Part shown: piece by piece, positions 23,087 to 33,580 of the stretch | Numbering within the stretch: the stretch's first letter is position 1 | Layout: every line of letters begins with the position of its first letter | From: Arabidopsis thaliana | Taxonomy: Eukaryota > Streptophyta > Magnoliopsida > Brassicales > Brassicaceae | DNA length: 64,000 nt | Direction: 5' to 3' | NCBI RefSeq assembly: GCF_000001735.4 | Contig: NC_003074.8 | Location: forward strand, 6,572,101 to 6,636,100 | The notes under the pieces: generated by a model | What the model saw: the letters and a program-made list of their open reading frames with translations, nothing else | Databases searched by the model: none | What the model was told of the DNA's origin: nothing | Position numbers and translations under genes: made by a program

Positions 23087-23318
23087 GAGCAACCCCAATG
23101 GGTGGGATGATGACAGTCCCTAAAAAACCAAAAAATAATAATATTTTAATTTTTTAACATAGTTTGACAACTAAAAAACCTACACATGTACATTTAATCT
23201 TCAGGTCCCTTATATAAGGGTTTTTGGAGCCCTTCTCTCCTGTGTCCCTTCCATTTTAATTATTTTTTTTTTTTTTATATTGTAAGGGACCTTAAGAGAG
23301 ACCACCATTGCTGGTGCA
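23087..23318. mobile_element. MITE candidate with GAGCAACCCCAATGG-type ends
   Basis: The left end GAGCAACCCCAATGGGTGG faces a right end whose complement reads GCACCAGCAATGGTGG. Inner flanks also pair (AGTCCCTAAAA against AAGGGACCTT). At about 230 bp with no open frame and AT-rich, it fits a miniature inverted-repeat transposon. The ends are degenerate and no clean target duplication is seen. Confidence 0.45.
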
Positions 23319-23981
23319 GGCTGTAGAAAAATTTGTTTAGCTTCTCCTTCTTTTCTTAATTTTGACAGATAAGTCTCAGCCTCTCTCCCCCCATAAGGGT
23401 ATGTCTTGACATTTAGATTCGTTGAATCAAAAGTTTTTCATGTTTGTTCATATTGTGGTCTAATCTTCTTAGGCAGATATGACCTCAGGGAAGAAAGATT
23501 ATTATGAGTTGCTCAAAACTACAATCTTTAAATAAATATTTGGGTGATGAAACTTCTAGTTCTTTTTTTTTTTTGGTCTAAAATGAAACTATTACTTCTA
23601 GAAGAGAAATATCCAACTCTTTTTTTTATTCCAAGCAAATGATAACCAAAAATGCAATAAAGGTGTTAATTTTTATCATAAATATATTCTAACTATGGTC
23701 GTAACTTGTAATGGAACACCTAGGCATTTTTTATTTTTTTGGTGCACACCTAATTCGAGGAAAAAGGTTGAAGTAATCATAATTACATAAGTTTCTAACT
23801 ATGGTCGTAATCGAACACATCTAAGGCGTAGTAATAATTAAGGAAAAAGGTTGAAGTAGCAAAACGACGAGGTTACGATTTGTAAATTCCATAAATGCCC
23901 TCTCTCATTTTCAACCTCAAAGAATCGTTTTTGGCTTTCATCAGCCGCTTCGTATTTTTGTTTTCTTCAGTAACGGAAAAA
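23319..23981. other. Upstream region of the SWIB gene with an internal duplication
   Basis: No gene. TCTAACTATGGTCGTAA occurs at about 23687 and 23792, and AGGAAAAAGGTTGAAGTA at about 23757 and 23840, in the same order, so a block of roughly 90 bp was duplicated directly upstream of the gene. Confidence 0.55.
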
Positions 23982-26567
23982 ATGGTTTCCGACTTGGACC
24001 TCGTGACCCGACTCCGTGAGATTCTCGGTAGCTCCGACCTGAACACGGCGACTCCGGCAAGCGTCCGTCGTCAGTTGGAGGCGGATTTCGGTGTGGACTT
24101 GACAGATAAAAAAGCGTATATTAGGGATCAAATCGATACTTTTCTCGAGAGCAATGGCGCGGTAGAAGACAAACCTGAGAGTCCCAAGGTAGAAGAATAC
24201 ATTAATGCCGACGAAATCAAGGCGGAAATTGAAGGAGGCGATGGAGAAGACCTCGACGGAGATGGAAGTGGAAGTGAGGAAGAGAAGGAAGAACGGTAAT
24301 TACTCTTGTAATGATTGTGCTTTATGTGAAATTGGATTTTTGAAATTCAAATATCGATGAATCAGTGATCATACACACACACAAAGATTGAGTATTTATA
24401 GGAATCTTTAGCATTTTTCAATCGAACCAATCAAAATGCTTCCGATGCATTTCTAATCAAAGACCACTTGTTTAATGACTTAAGTTTAAGGGATTATTGT
24501 TCATTGATGTGTTAGGCCAGTAAAGGCCAAGAAGCGAGGTGGTGGCATTACCAAAGTATCTCAGTTATCTCCACAACTTGAGAAAGTTGTTGGAGCATCT
24601 CAGTTAGGTCGAACCGAGGTAATTTTCATCTTCTTCCGACAACTGTTCTGCGAAGCGGAATTGTACTTTAGTCTTTTGTGTTGTGTATATTTATCAGGTT
24701 GTGAAGAAAATGTGGGCATATATCCGAGAGAAGGATTTGCAAGACCCAAAGGATAGGAGGAAGATAGTGTGTGACGAGTTGTTGCATTCCTTGTTCCGTG
24801 TTAAGACCATTAATATGTTTCAAATGAACAAGGCATTAACCAAGCATATTTGGCCCTTAGGTGATGGAGATGGTAATTCTTCCTTGTCATTATACAATTC
24901 AGAAAACTTTCACATGAGACTGCATGATATCTGTATATATATCCCTAGTCTTCCTGTTCAGTCAGTCATTGATCCTAAATAGCTAGATCAGCTAAATATC
25001 CCTAGTCTTCCTGTTCAGTCAGTCATTGTATCATGTGTCTGAAATCAAGTACCCCACTGTAGAGAGTGATCATGTGTAATTGTGTGGAAATAGTGTTCAT
25101 CAACTGTTAATAGTGTTGAATATTGATATTTTCCCTCAGCGTTTGAGTTGTTAGGATGCTTATATATTTGTTCAAGAGACCTCTCTAATGAACATCAATT
25201 TTGTTTAGTAAAACAGTATTATAGATTTCGGGTTGGAGACAGCAGTTCCTGAGTTTGTGTTACCCAAGTACAATGAAATGATTTATTTTTTCCAGGGTGT
25301 GCTAACGATGTGAAAGAAGAAGATGAAGATGAGGCATCAGAGGGAACAGATAAGAAAGGGGAGCAGAGCGAAGAAGTGGAAGAGAATAAGGAAGAAGAAA
25401 GTGAAGAGCAGGAAGTTAGGAGTTTGCGGAAACGCAAGAGAAAAAAGTTTGTTTTCTCTTTCTCCCTCAGTTCTTGTAATTGTACAGCTAGTTATCGCCA
25501 CCCTGTGCCCATAAACTAAGTTTTCTCTATTAAATAGGCCAGCCAAGTCGGTAGAGAAGCCCAAGAGAAAAGGAGGAGGCGGCTTTGCTAAAGTTTGCAG
25601 CCTCTCGCCAGAGCTTCAGGCGTTTACTGGGGTGACAGAATTAGCCAGGACAGAGGTACATGTCTGACTCGAGGGAATCAGTTTCTCTTCGTTATTGAAC
25701 TCAAGCTCTGAGCCTAAATTTCTAAGCTACTTGTCTAATTTTCTTAACCAAGTCTCTTGTTTTGACATTTTGTCTGGTGAATGGTTTCAGGTTGTGAAAT
25801 TGCTTTGGAAGTACATAAAGGAGAACAATTTACAAGATCCGAATGATAAACGCTCTATAATATGCGACGAATCATTTCGATCTCTGTTCCCTGTCGAGTC
25901 CATCAATATGTTTCAAATGAATAAACAGCTAACAAAGCACATATGGCCTTTAGAGGATAATGCAGGTATTTGATGACTGGAAGTTCTTACATGTTCTGGG
26001 AGCCATCTTTTTCCGGTTTAGGCTTTTTAACCGTATACTAACTGTTGTTTGTCTCTGGTCTAGGAGAATCAGTTAGCTCTAAGTCTCCAAAGAATGGAAA
26101 GCAAAAAATGGAATCAGATGGAGGTAAGAAAGCTAGATGAATTTAAACTTATCCCATTTCTCATCACTGTATAAACAAAGCATATGCATTCGGTCAGACA
26201 CAGATAGTGAGGAACCAAATGAGAAAGATAAAAAGCAGAAGAAAGAAGTTCTTGCTCCCCTTCCACTTTCAGATGCTCTTGTCAAGTTCTTGGGTGATGG
26301 AGAAAACTCGCTGTCGAGGGCGGATGTGGTAAAGAGATTGTGGGAGTACATAAATCATAATGATCTTCAGGTATGCCATTTGCTCTCTACACTCTGTTTT
26401 TTCTTACTTACCTGCTTCTTTACACCATTTTCTTAACTTAGGATCCTTCTGACAAGAGGAGAGTCATATGCGATGAGAAGCTGAAAGAACTCTTTGAAGT
26501 TGATTCATTCGAAGACACATCAGTCTCAAAACTTCTGACCAACCACTTCATCAAGGCCGAACAATGA
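23982..26567 (+). CDS. DEK-C plus triple SWIB/MDM2 domain protein (464 aa)
   Basis: Chromatin-associated protein of the BAF60b/SWIB class; SWIB domains are found in SWI/SNF subunits and the fold is shared with MDM2. Exons: 23982-24295, 24516-24618, 24698-24872, 25296-25446, 25538-25655, 25791-25965, 26064-26123, 26198-26370, 26442-26567; all joins are GT-AG and in frame. The N-terminus (residues 1-60, VTRLREILGSSDLNTATP) is a DEK-C domain, followed by an acidic linker. Three SWIB domains follow: SQLSPQLEKVVG...IWPL, CSLSPELQAFTG...IWPL, and a diverged LPLSDALVKFLG...NHFIK. Basic linkers (KRGGG, KRKGGGG) precede the first two. Domains one and two share exon boundaries, and their second exons are both 175 nt, showing intragenic duplication. 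Acidic and lysine-rich spacers separate the domains. I believe this is AT3G19080. Confidence 0.88.
24939..25028. repeat. 33-bp direct repeat in SWIB gene intron 3
   Basis: A perfect 33-base copy beginning ATATCCCTAGTCTTCCTG occurs at 24939-24971 and again at 24996-25028, 57 bases apart. It lies within the long intron 24873-25295. Recent tandem duplication is the likely origin. Confidence 0.8.
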
Positions 26568-27280
26568 CTCTTTAGGAAGTAGCCAGTTTTCCACGTAGGC
26601 AAAACCCAGTTCTCCTTTCCTGGACATTTTTTTTGGATCAGTAGAGGTCGGTTCAGGACTTGTAACGCGCGACAAAGCCATTTTGGATTTGATTTGGTCT
26701 CCTCCTTCACTTTACTGGTAAGTTAAAGACTAAAAAGGTATCTCGATTGTGAGACTTGTAAGCATTGCGTTTTCTGAATTTGCTTGCAAGTGCAGCCTTT
26801 TTGAGTTCTTTCAAATGTTTGCCCTTTTTGGTATATAGTGACAGAAACCAAATTCAAGGATAATATATGTTTTAAGACCAAACCAATTGTTTTGATCATT
26901 TCCTCGTTTTGCATATTCTTAGTTGTACAGTGAATTTTGTTATGCATCAGAATCCGAAAATGTTGTTACAAGGTTTTGTCGCTGATTGAATATGCTCAGC
27001 AGTTGGTCATAGCGTTTTGTTAAATCTCATATAAGTTTAAGTTCTCTATTAAAGTTATTAGTAATTTACAAAACTTTACCATCAAAACATGTCAAAGATT
27101 ATTGCATAGAATGGCTCATGTTTCAAATTCTCGTGCCGTGAAATGACCATGACCATTTGACGAAAATTGTGGCTTTACACATGATTCTACCAACCAATTG
27201 ACAATAGTTCACTTCAATAACTAGAAACTCTAAATACCTAATGATAGAATTAGAGAAAGCAGACAAGTATTCTTTTCAAA
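26568..27280. other. Spacer downstream of the SWIB gene
   Basis: 3' UTR and AT-rich spacer. Minus-strand frames at 26438-26947 have no domain or splice support and are not called. Confidence 0.5.
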
Positions 27281-28484
27281 ACAGTGGTTGAGCGCGGAGT
27301 CCAACATTTAGATGTGGAGTCTCTTATGGATCGTTCTGGCCGAGATTACATGACTGAGCTGAATTATAACAGCAACACATTGGTGTCTTTGAAGCTTGCA
27401 AACGTAGGGATTATGGATTTGGATCCCCCGCTTGGTGTTTCTCTTCCTTGTCTCAAGAGCATGCATCTTGCAGACATTTCGTACGATGATGGAGAAACTC
27501 ATCGCAGGTTGTCCTGTTCTTGAAGACTTTGCCTTAATTCTGCCTGATGATGAGCGCCACAAAGCTATGCCTTCTCTGCGTGTGAGGTCTCAGACTTTAA
27601 AGAGCTTTCTGTTCGCGTTTGAGTTTAATACCACTGGTAAAGCTTTTGCAGTTGAGATTGATGCTCCAGCACTCAAGTGTATGACTTTCAGTGATAGTCA
27701 ATCTGATAAGATTGTGTTGAAGAATCTGAATTCTCTTTCCATGGTCGATATCAATAGTGACTTTCATCTTAAGTATGGGAAAACTTTGGGTCCAAGAAAG
27801 AGAAACGTTATCCGCGATTTTCTCATTGGTATCTCTAGTGTGAGACATATGATCATCTCTAAGCTTACTCTAGAGGTAATATATATTCACTTCCATGCAT
27901 ACTTCTAGCATTCAAATATAGTTTAATGATCTTCCTTGATGTAAATTTGTTTCTTTCTTTCGTGTAGGTCCTCTTTCGATATTCCAAATTGGGACGGAAA
28001 TTTCCCAAATTTGATAACTTGACTCGTTTGGAAGCTACACTCTCTAGATCCATGTTAGAACTATTTCCATCCTTTCTTGAGAGCTTCCCGAACCTGAAAA
28101 ATCTCATATAGGTAAGAATCTGTTTGAATCTGTGATTTTGTTAATTAGTAGGAAGTACATTAATTGTTGGATATATATTGTCAGGTGCTTTCTGATTTAA
28201 GAGAGGCAAAGGAAATCAAACTTAGCCATGTGCCTCAGTGTATGTTATTGAATCTGGAGAGTGTTGAGATCAATCTGCAGTATGGTGAGATCAAGAGAGT
28301 GATTATCATGGAAGAAACCGTGAAGGAACTAGTGAGATATTTTCTTGAGAATTCAGTAGTTCTCATCAAGAAACTGATTCTGTGTTTTGAAGATCTTTCT
28401 AAAGCAAACCAAGATTCAGATATCTTCAAGGAGCTTCTTAAATTCACTAAGCTTTACCCGCGTTGTCAGATCATTATCCACTGA
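27281..28484 (+). pseudogene. Broken F-box/LRR/FBD gene relic
   Basis: The reading frame matches the leucine-rich and FBD parts of the large plant F-box/FBD/LRR family: NTLVSLKLANVGI, LPCLKSMHLADISYDD, KLIAGCPVLEDFALILPD, IDAPALKCMTFSDS, FLESFPNLKNLI, then VLSDLREAKEIKLSHVPQ and a C-terminal ELLKFTKLYPRCQIIIH. Damage seen: no F-box or start codon region precedes it; the frame shifts at about 27480-27500, where ISYDDGE runs on in one frame and KLIAGCPVLED resumes in another; and a TAG at about 28110 lies directly at the donor (ATATAG|GTAAGA). The original intron positions (about 27877-27967 and 28113-28184) are still visible. It cannot encode a full F-box protein; a short C-terminal peptide could still be made. 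Confidence 0.75.
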
Positions 28485-29365
28485 AAATGTCATTCATGAA
28501 TATCTACTTAGAAATCTTTTGTTATGATAAATATGGAGACATGAGTAACATTTGTTGTTTTCTACATTTTGGTTTAAATCATTCGGTTATGTTCTCTACA
28601 ATGTTTCAATCAAAATGGCAAAATCAACTAAATTTGGGTATTAAATCGGGAAGTCAACAAAAGTACACTATTGTACGATTCCAAACTTAGCAATTTTACG
28701 GCGAGTAGAATTGAAACATTCTTGCATCACAACTTCTTGTGATTCCAAACTTAGCAATCGGGAAGACAACAAAAGTACAAAATCAACCCTGGGCTTTTGT
28801 CTTGTTTGTGATTCCAAACTTAGCAATTTACAGTCAGCAAGTAAAATTAACATTTTTTTATCTATTAATATGGGTCGACAAATAAAACATACATTACATG
28901 GTCAATTATAATGACAAAAAAAAATACCAAATCAGAACAAAAGCAATATGAATCTTTATATTAGTTCTTTATTAATGTATATTGTGTAAATTTCATTTTA
29001 TATATGTAACAAAATGTGTTATTACTTAGAAAGAGATAGCTAAATAATTTGAGAGAAAAAAAAAAAGGAGAGTTAAATACACAGTCAAACGTGGACGCTT
29101 ATTTATCTCGTTAAAAATCCATAGTTTGCGCGAAAAAACAAGGCTTCAAAAGTTTTCCCATGTTTTAATATTATTGGGAGAGTGAGAAATAACCGAGAAG
29201 AACAAATCAAATCAATAGAAAAAAAGTATAAACAAAATTCAAAACTATTCAGTATTGATATTTGTTTACATTGAAAAAAAAATTAACTTAAAAAATATAG
29301 TTTACACAAAAAAGAAAAACCAAAAAAAAAATTGTTAGAGATTTTTTCAGAGTAGTGAGAGGAAA
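28485..29365. other. Spacer with local repeats, then LARP6C promoter
   Basis: No gene. GATTCCAAACTTAGCAAT occurs three times (28677, 28741, 28810). A second motif, CGGGAAG(T/A)CAACAAAAGTAC, occurs twice (about 28648 and 28758). The remainder is AT-rich with poly-A runs leading to the LARP6C start. Confidence 0.6.
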
Positions 29366-31609
29366 ATGGCGCAGATGCAGCGAGAAGAAGTAGAGTCCGT
29401 CACGACGGAGAAGAAAAGATTAGACGGAGGCGGTGGATCTTCCGGCGCTCAGGCAACGGCGTTCAAATTCAACGCTCAAGCGCCGGAATTTGTACCGCGA
29501 TCACATACCACCGCACCAGCACCGCAGGTTTCTCCTGTCTCCGGTTACTTTTATCCTTGTTTTCATTACAACGGTGGTTGCATAGGAGGATGTGGCGGCG
29601 GAGTCTGCGGTGGTGGAGGGACCGGCGTTGGTACTCAGTCGTCGGATTGGATCTACGTGGGAGGAGGAGATCCTACTGCTCAGCATCAACATGTTCATGA
29701 TCCAGCGGCTGCGTTTTACATTTCGAATCCGGCGGTTCAGTTTCCGGCTAGTCAGAACTCGTCTTCTTCGTCGAAGAATCTGCTTTCCGATGATCTCCGC
29801 CTTAAGATCGTCAAACAGGTTTTCACTTTTTTTTTTTTTTTTTTTTACTTTAATGATAGGTAAAATATTGAAAATCATTATGTCATGAGATCTTAAGATC
29901 ATATATGATTTACATTAGCCTATCAATTTTCATAAAATAGAAAACCTAACTTGACTCACAAGAAACCACTTTTATAGGTTGAGTACCAGTTTACGGACAT
30001 GAGTCTCCTAGCCAACGAGTCCATTTCAAAGCATATAAGCAAAGACCCTGAAGGTTATGGTAAGCCTAAATTTTTTTTCATTTAACTTGTATATGATCCT
30101 TGAGATCTCTGCTCTGTTTTGCATTAATATATATGTTTAAAATATGATCCTTGAGATTTCTGCTCTGTTTTGCATATTCATATATATGTTTAAAACGCAG
30201 TGCCCGTATCCTATATCGCTTCGACCAAGAAGATCAAGGCTTTAACGAGTAATCACCACCTAGTTTCACTTGCTCTACGCTCCTCTTCAAAACTTGTAAG
30301 CTGCTTCTTTCTTTACTCTCGACTTACCAACTAAATATTATAAGATCCAAGTATACTGAGAGATCTTTGTGAACACAATTAAGGTTGTGAGTGAAGACGG
30401 CAAGAAAGTTAAGCGTACAAGTCAATTTACTGATAGAGACAGAGAGGAATTGCAGGTAAATTTGAATATCACTAAAGCTTCATTGTATTTATTATCAACT
30501 ATATATGAGTTCTTGTTACTCTTTACTGTTCTGCAGGGCCGGACTGTCGTTGCAGAGAATTTGCCAGATGATCATTCTTACCAGAACCTTGAGAAGATCT
30601 TTGGAGTTGTTGGAAAGTAAGAAGGCTTTTTACTTTCATTTTAAACATTTTCTCTACATCAATAAACAACAACTCTGGATGCAATTTGTCTCAGCGTCAA
30701 AGCGATTCGTATATGTCATCCTCCAGAATCCAACTCGTCTCGTCCAAAAGGCGATTTCTTGATGAGCAACAAAGTAAGTACCAAGTCCTGTTTCTACTTA
30801 TCACGTCAACTTAAAGAGCTTAACATATCCATCTTGTTTTACTCTAAAGATTCACGCCCTTATCGAGTATGACAACACTGTTATCGCGGACAAAGCAGTG
30901 AGTAAATCTCTACTTTCAACTATCTTTTGATCCAAGGCTCTGTCTATTAGTTTCTGAGATATATAGCAAATGCGATCTTACCAGGTAGAGAAGCTAAACG
31001 ATGAAAGAAACTGGAGGAAAGGGCTTCGTGTGAGGCTGCTTCTTAGATGCTCGGTTGATTTCTATATTCTCTTCTTAAGTCACACATTTCTCTCTAGACG
31101 TTCTGAGATTAATTTCGTTGATATACTTTGTGTGCTACAGCCAAAATCGGTGCTCAAGAACCGAAGAAACTTCGATGGAATCCTCATCGATGATGAACTC
31201 CCTTCTTATGAATCAGGAGAAGACTCTCCGCGTCTCCATTTAACCGAATCACAGCTTGATAACGATGTTAGTACTGTTGCTTAAGTCCCACGAAATGTTT
31301 TTCCATATATATATAGAAACTAAATTTTCTTGCTGTGCACGTTAGGGTGATGACAACAATGTTGGTGGACTGTGGGGTAAAGGGAGAGGAAAAGGACGAG
31401 GACGATCCCCAAGAAGCTACGCAGTAGGAGGAGGAGGACGTAGCTTCGGGATTGGGCTCGGAGTCAGCCTCGGGATACCCAGCCTGGGGTCACACGAATC
31501 TTCGTCTCCTAAAACAGCAACAAAGGGACCAAGAATGCCTGATGGAACCAGAGGCTTCACCATGGGACGTGGCAAACCTTCCATCTCACTCTCACCTAAC
31601 AATCTCTAA
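29366..31609 (+). CDS. LARP6C: La-related RNA-binding protein, LARP6 class (455 aa)
   Basis: RNA-binding protein that controls stored mRNAs; LARP6C is reported to act in pollen. Exons: 29366-29818, 29978-30059, 30201-30295, 30384-30455, 30537-30616, 30695-30773, 30850-30897, 30985-31053, 31141-31266, 31346-31609 (1368 nt, in frame). Near the N-terminus FKFNAQAPEFVPRS (about residues 33-46) is a PAM2 motif that binds the MLLE domain of poly(A)-binding protein. A Gly/His-rich stretch follows. The La motif runs from about residue 140 (LRLKIVKQVEYQFTDMSL) through SNHHLVSLALRSSSKL, and an RRM-like domain starts at RTVVAENLPDDHS. The C-terminus holds Gly/Arg repeats (GKGRGKGRGRSP) and a SUZ-C type motif (PRMPDGTRGFTMGRGKP). 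The PAM2 motif supports LARP6B/C over LARP6A; I assign C from gene order. Confidence 0.88.
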
Positions 31610-33580
31610 ATAGTTACCCACCACAAGGACTGCTATTTATAATTGATTTATTATAATAGAGGTAAAAGATTTTAGAGTTAATTAACCAAATAATACATAT
31701 GGATTGGTTTTCCTAAGATGCATTCAAAAGAAGCAAGGCACATGACTTGGGAGAAGATAGTGAAGGCACGGTGACGTTTTTTGAGGGTTCGTTTTATATA
31801 ACTTTTTTCATTTTTTGAGGCAATTTCTTTTCTGTATGTTTAATATGTTTTATTTTTGTGAGATTATTATTTGAATAATAAAGGGGTAATTTATATAGCA
31901 CAAGAATTGCAACCCTCTCAACTCTTTGTTTTGATTTAGATGAGTAATGGATTTGAATAAGTGACTGAAAGATTGGGTGAAACTTGAAAACTAATCAATT
32001 TTCTTTCTAAAGAAAAACTAAAAAAACATGATGAATAGTTTATAAAAAGCACAAGCACAAGAAAGGAAATAATCAGGTAAAATGTTACTATCTTCTTGCA
32101 TCCTAACTAATTCCAGTAACTTGTATCTATTGACATTCCCAAATGGTTTTTTAACCGGTTTGATATATATTAATTTTTAAGACATATTCGACAATTCTTT
32201 AACAACCTTGAAGAAGGCGGAGTCACTTATTGAATCCATTATTCATCTCAATCAATATAAGGAAGTGGGTTTTGTTTACAATAATTGCCATTTTTCGATT
32301 GGATTTTGTTTACAAAACCCAATACTTGAAAAGACATTTTTCAATGACCTTAGATTGGATTCAATGTTGTGAAAAAAAAAAAAAAATGGATTCAATGTAC
32401 AATTTTTTTCTAAAAATAAGTGAAAAGACAAATGAGTATTGAGATAACAAAAGTTCTTGCCAAGGTTGTCTAGTAATTTCATAACCTATGGTAGTTGTCA
32501 AACAAACTAATTTATAGTATCATATTAATTATAATAAATGTATAATCTTTAATTGAAACAAAACCTAATTTTACTCCCAAATTAATAGAAAACCTTCAAA
32601 GGATGGAAATTGTTGGACATGTATTTACATGAAACCAAACATGCAATATCAGTAAACCAACTTCATAGTCTATACTAAATTACGTACCGATTGGTAGATA
32701 GAAATAATGATAACTAAACTGATCTTAACGATTGGTATTGGAGAGAGATTTTCAAATCAAGAGTTAGTAAGAAAAAGAAAAAAAGAACTTAGAGATGTGG
32801 ATCAAATATTTTGAAAATGATGAAATCTTATTAAAAATTGAAATTGATATACGACCTGTCCAGATACAATGAAGTTGTTAGGTTACAACATCAGCATGTT
32901 TCAAAAAGGGTCAAGCAGGTACATCCAATCAATTTATATAACGTAAATCCTGATTTTCAGAGCAATATTATTTGTATCTTTTATAACCTCCCTAGTTAAT
33001 TAGTAATAAAATATTTAATTTAGTAGTATCACAAGATGGAGCTTTAAAAGTTATCTTTAATTCCCACTTTTGAAAATGATAACGTCCATAAATACATTTC
33101 AAAACGTTTTTATTCTCCCAATAAGATATCAAAAAGACAATATCAACAACAAAAAAGACAAGAAAAAAAGACAAAAAATAATGATAGATAAAATACAAAA
33201 GCAAAAGAAAACGTATAGTATTGCTTAGAGAAAGAACAAACATATTGTGAATTAAAAAGAAAAAAAAAGAGGGACAAAAGTAGAAAGACGTGGCAAAAAG
33301 CAAACTAAATTTCGACCAATCCACATCTAAAATCTAACCTTCTTCATCAGATGGAAGGAAGCTACTTCACCACCCGCAGATTCTGCCATGTGGCTTCTCT
33401 CTCTTCTACAGCTCACTTCTTCTCTCTCTGTCTCTCTCTAACTACATTGAAACCAAACCAGAGTGCTTCAATGTCATTGCTGTGATTCTCTTTAAGTCCA
33501 GACATAACTCCCATATCTTCTTCTTCTGTCTTTTTTTATTTCTTTGAACCGGAGAAGAAGAAGAAGAAGGAGAAGGATAT
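31610..33580. other. Long AT-rich spacer and CRK2 promoter/leader
   Basis: No gene is supported. GATTGGATT(T/C)-type fragments repeat near 32290-32400 around a 15-base A tract. A CT-rich leader with CTCTCTCTCTGTCTCTCTC lies at about 33420-33440 and AGAAGA repeats at 33553-33570, just ahead of the CRK2 start. Confidence 0.5.

Noticed and set aside
29501..29902. Minus-strand Arg-rich frame of 133 codons
   Set aside because: Antisense to LARP6C exon 1 and no features of its own.
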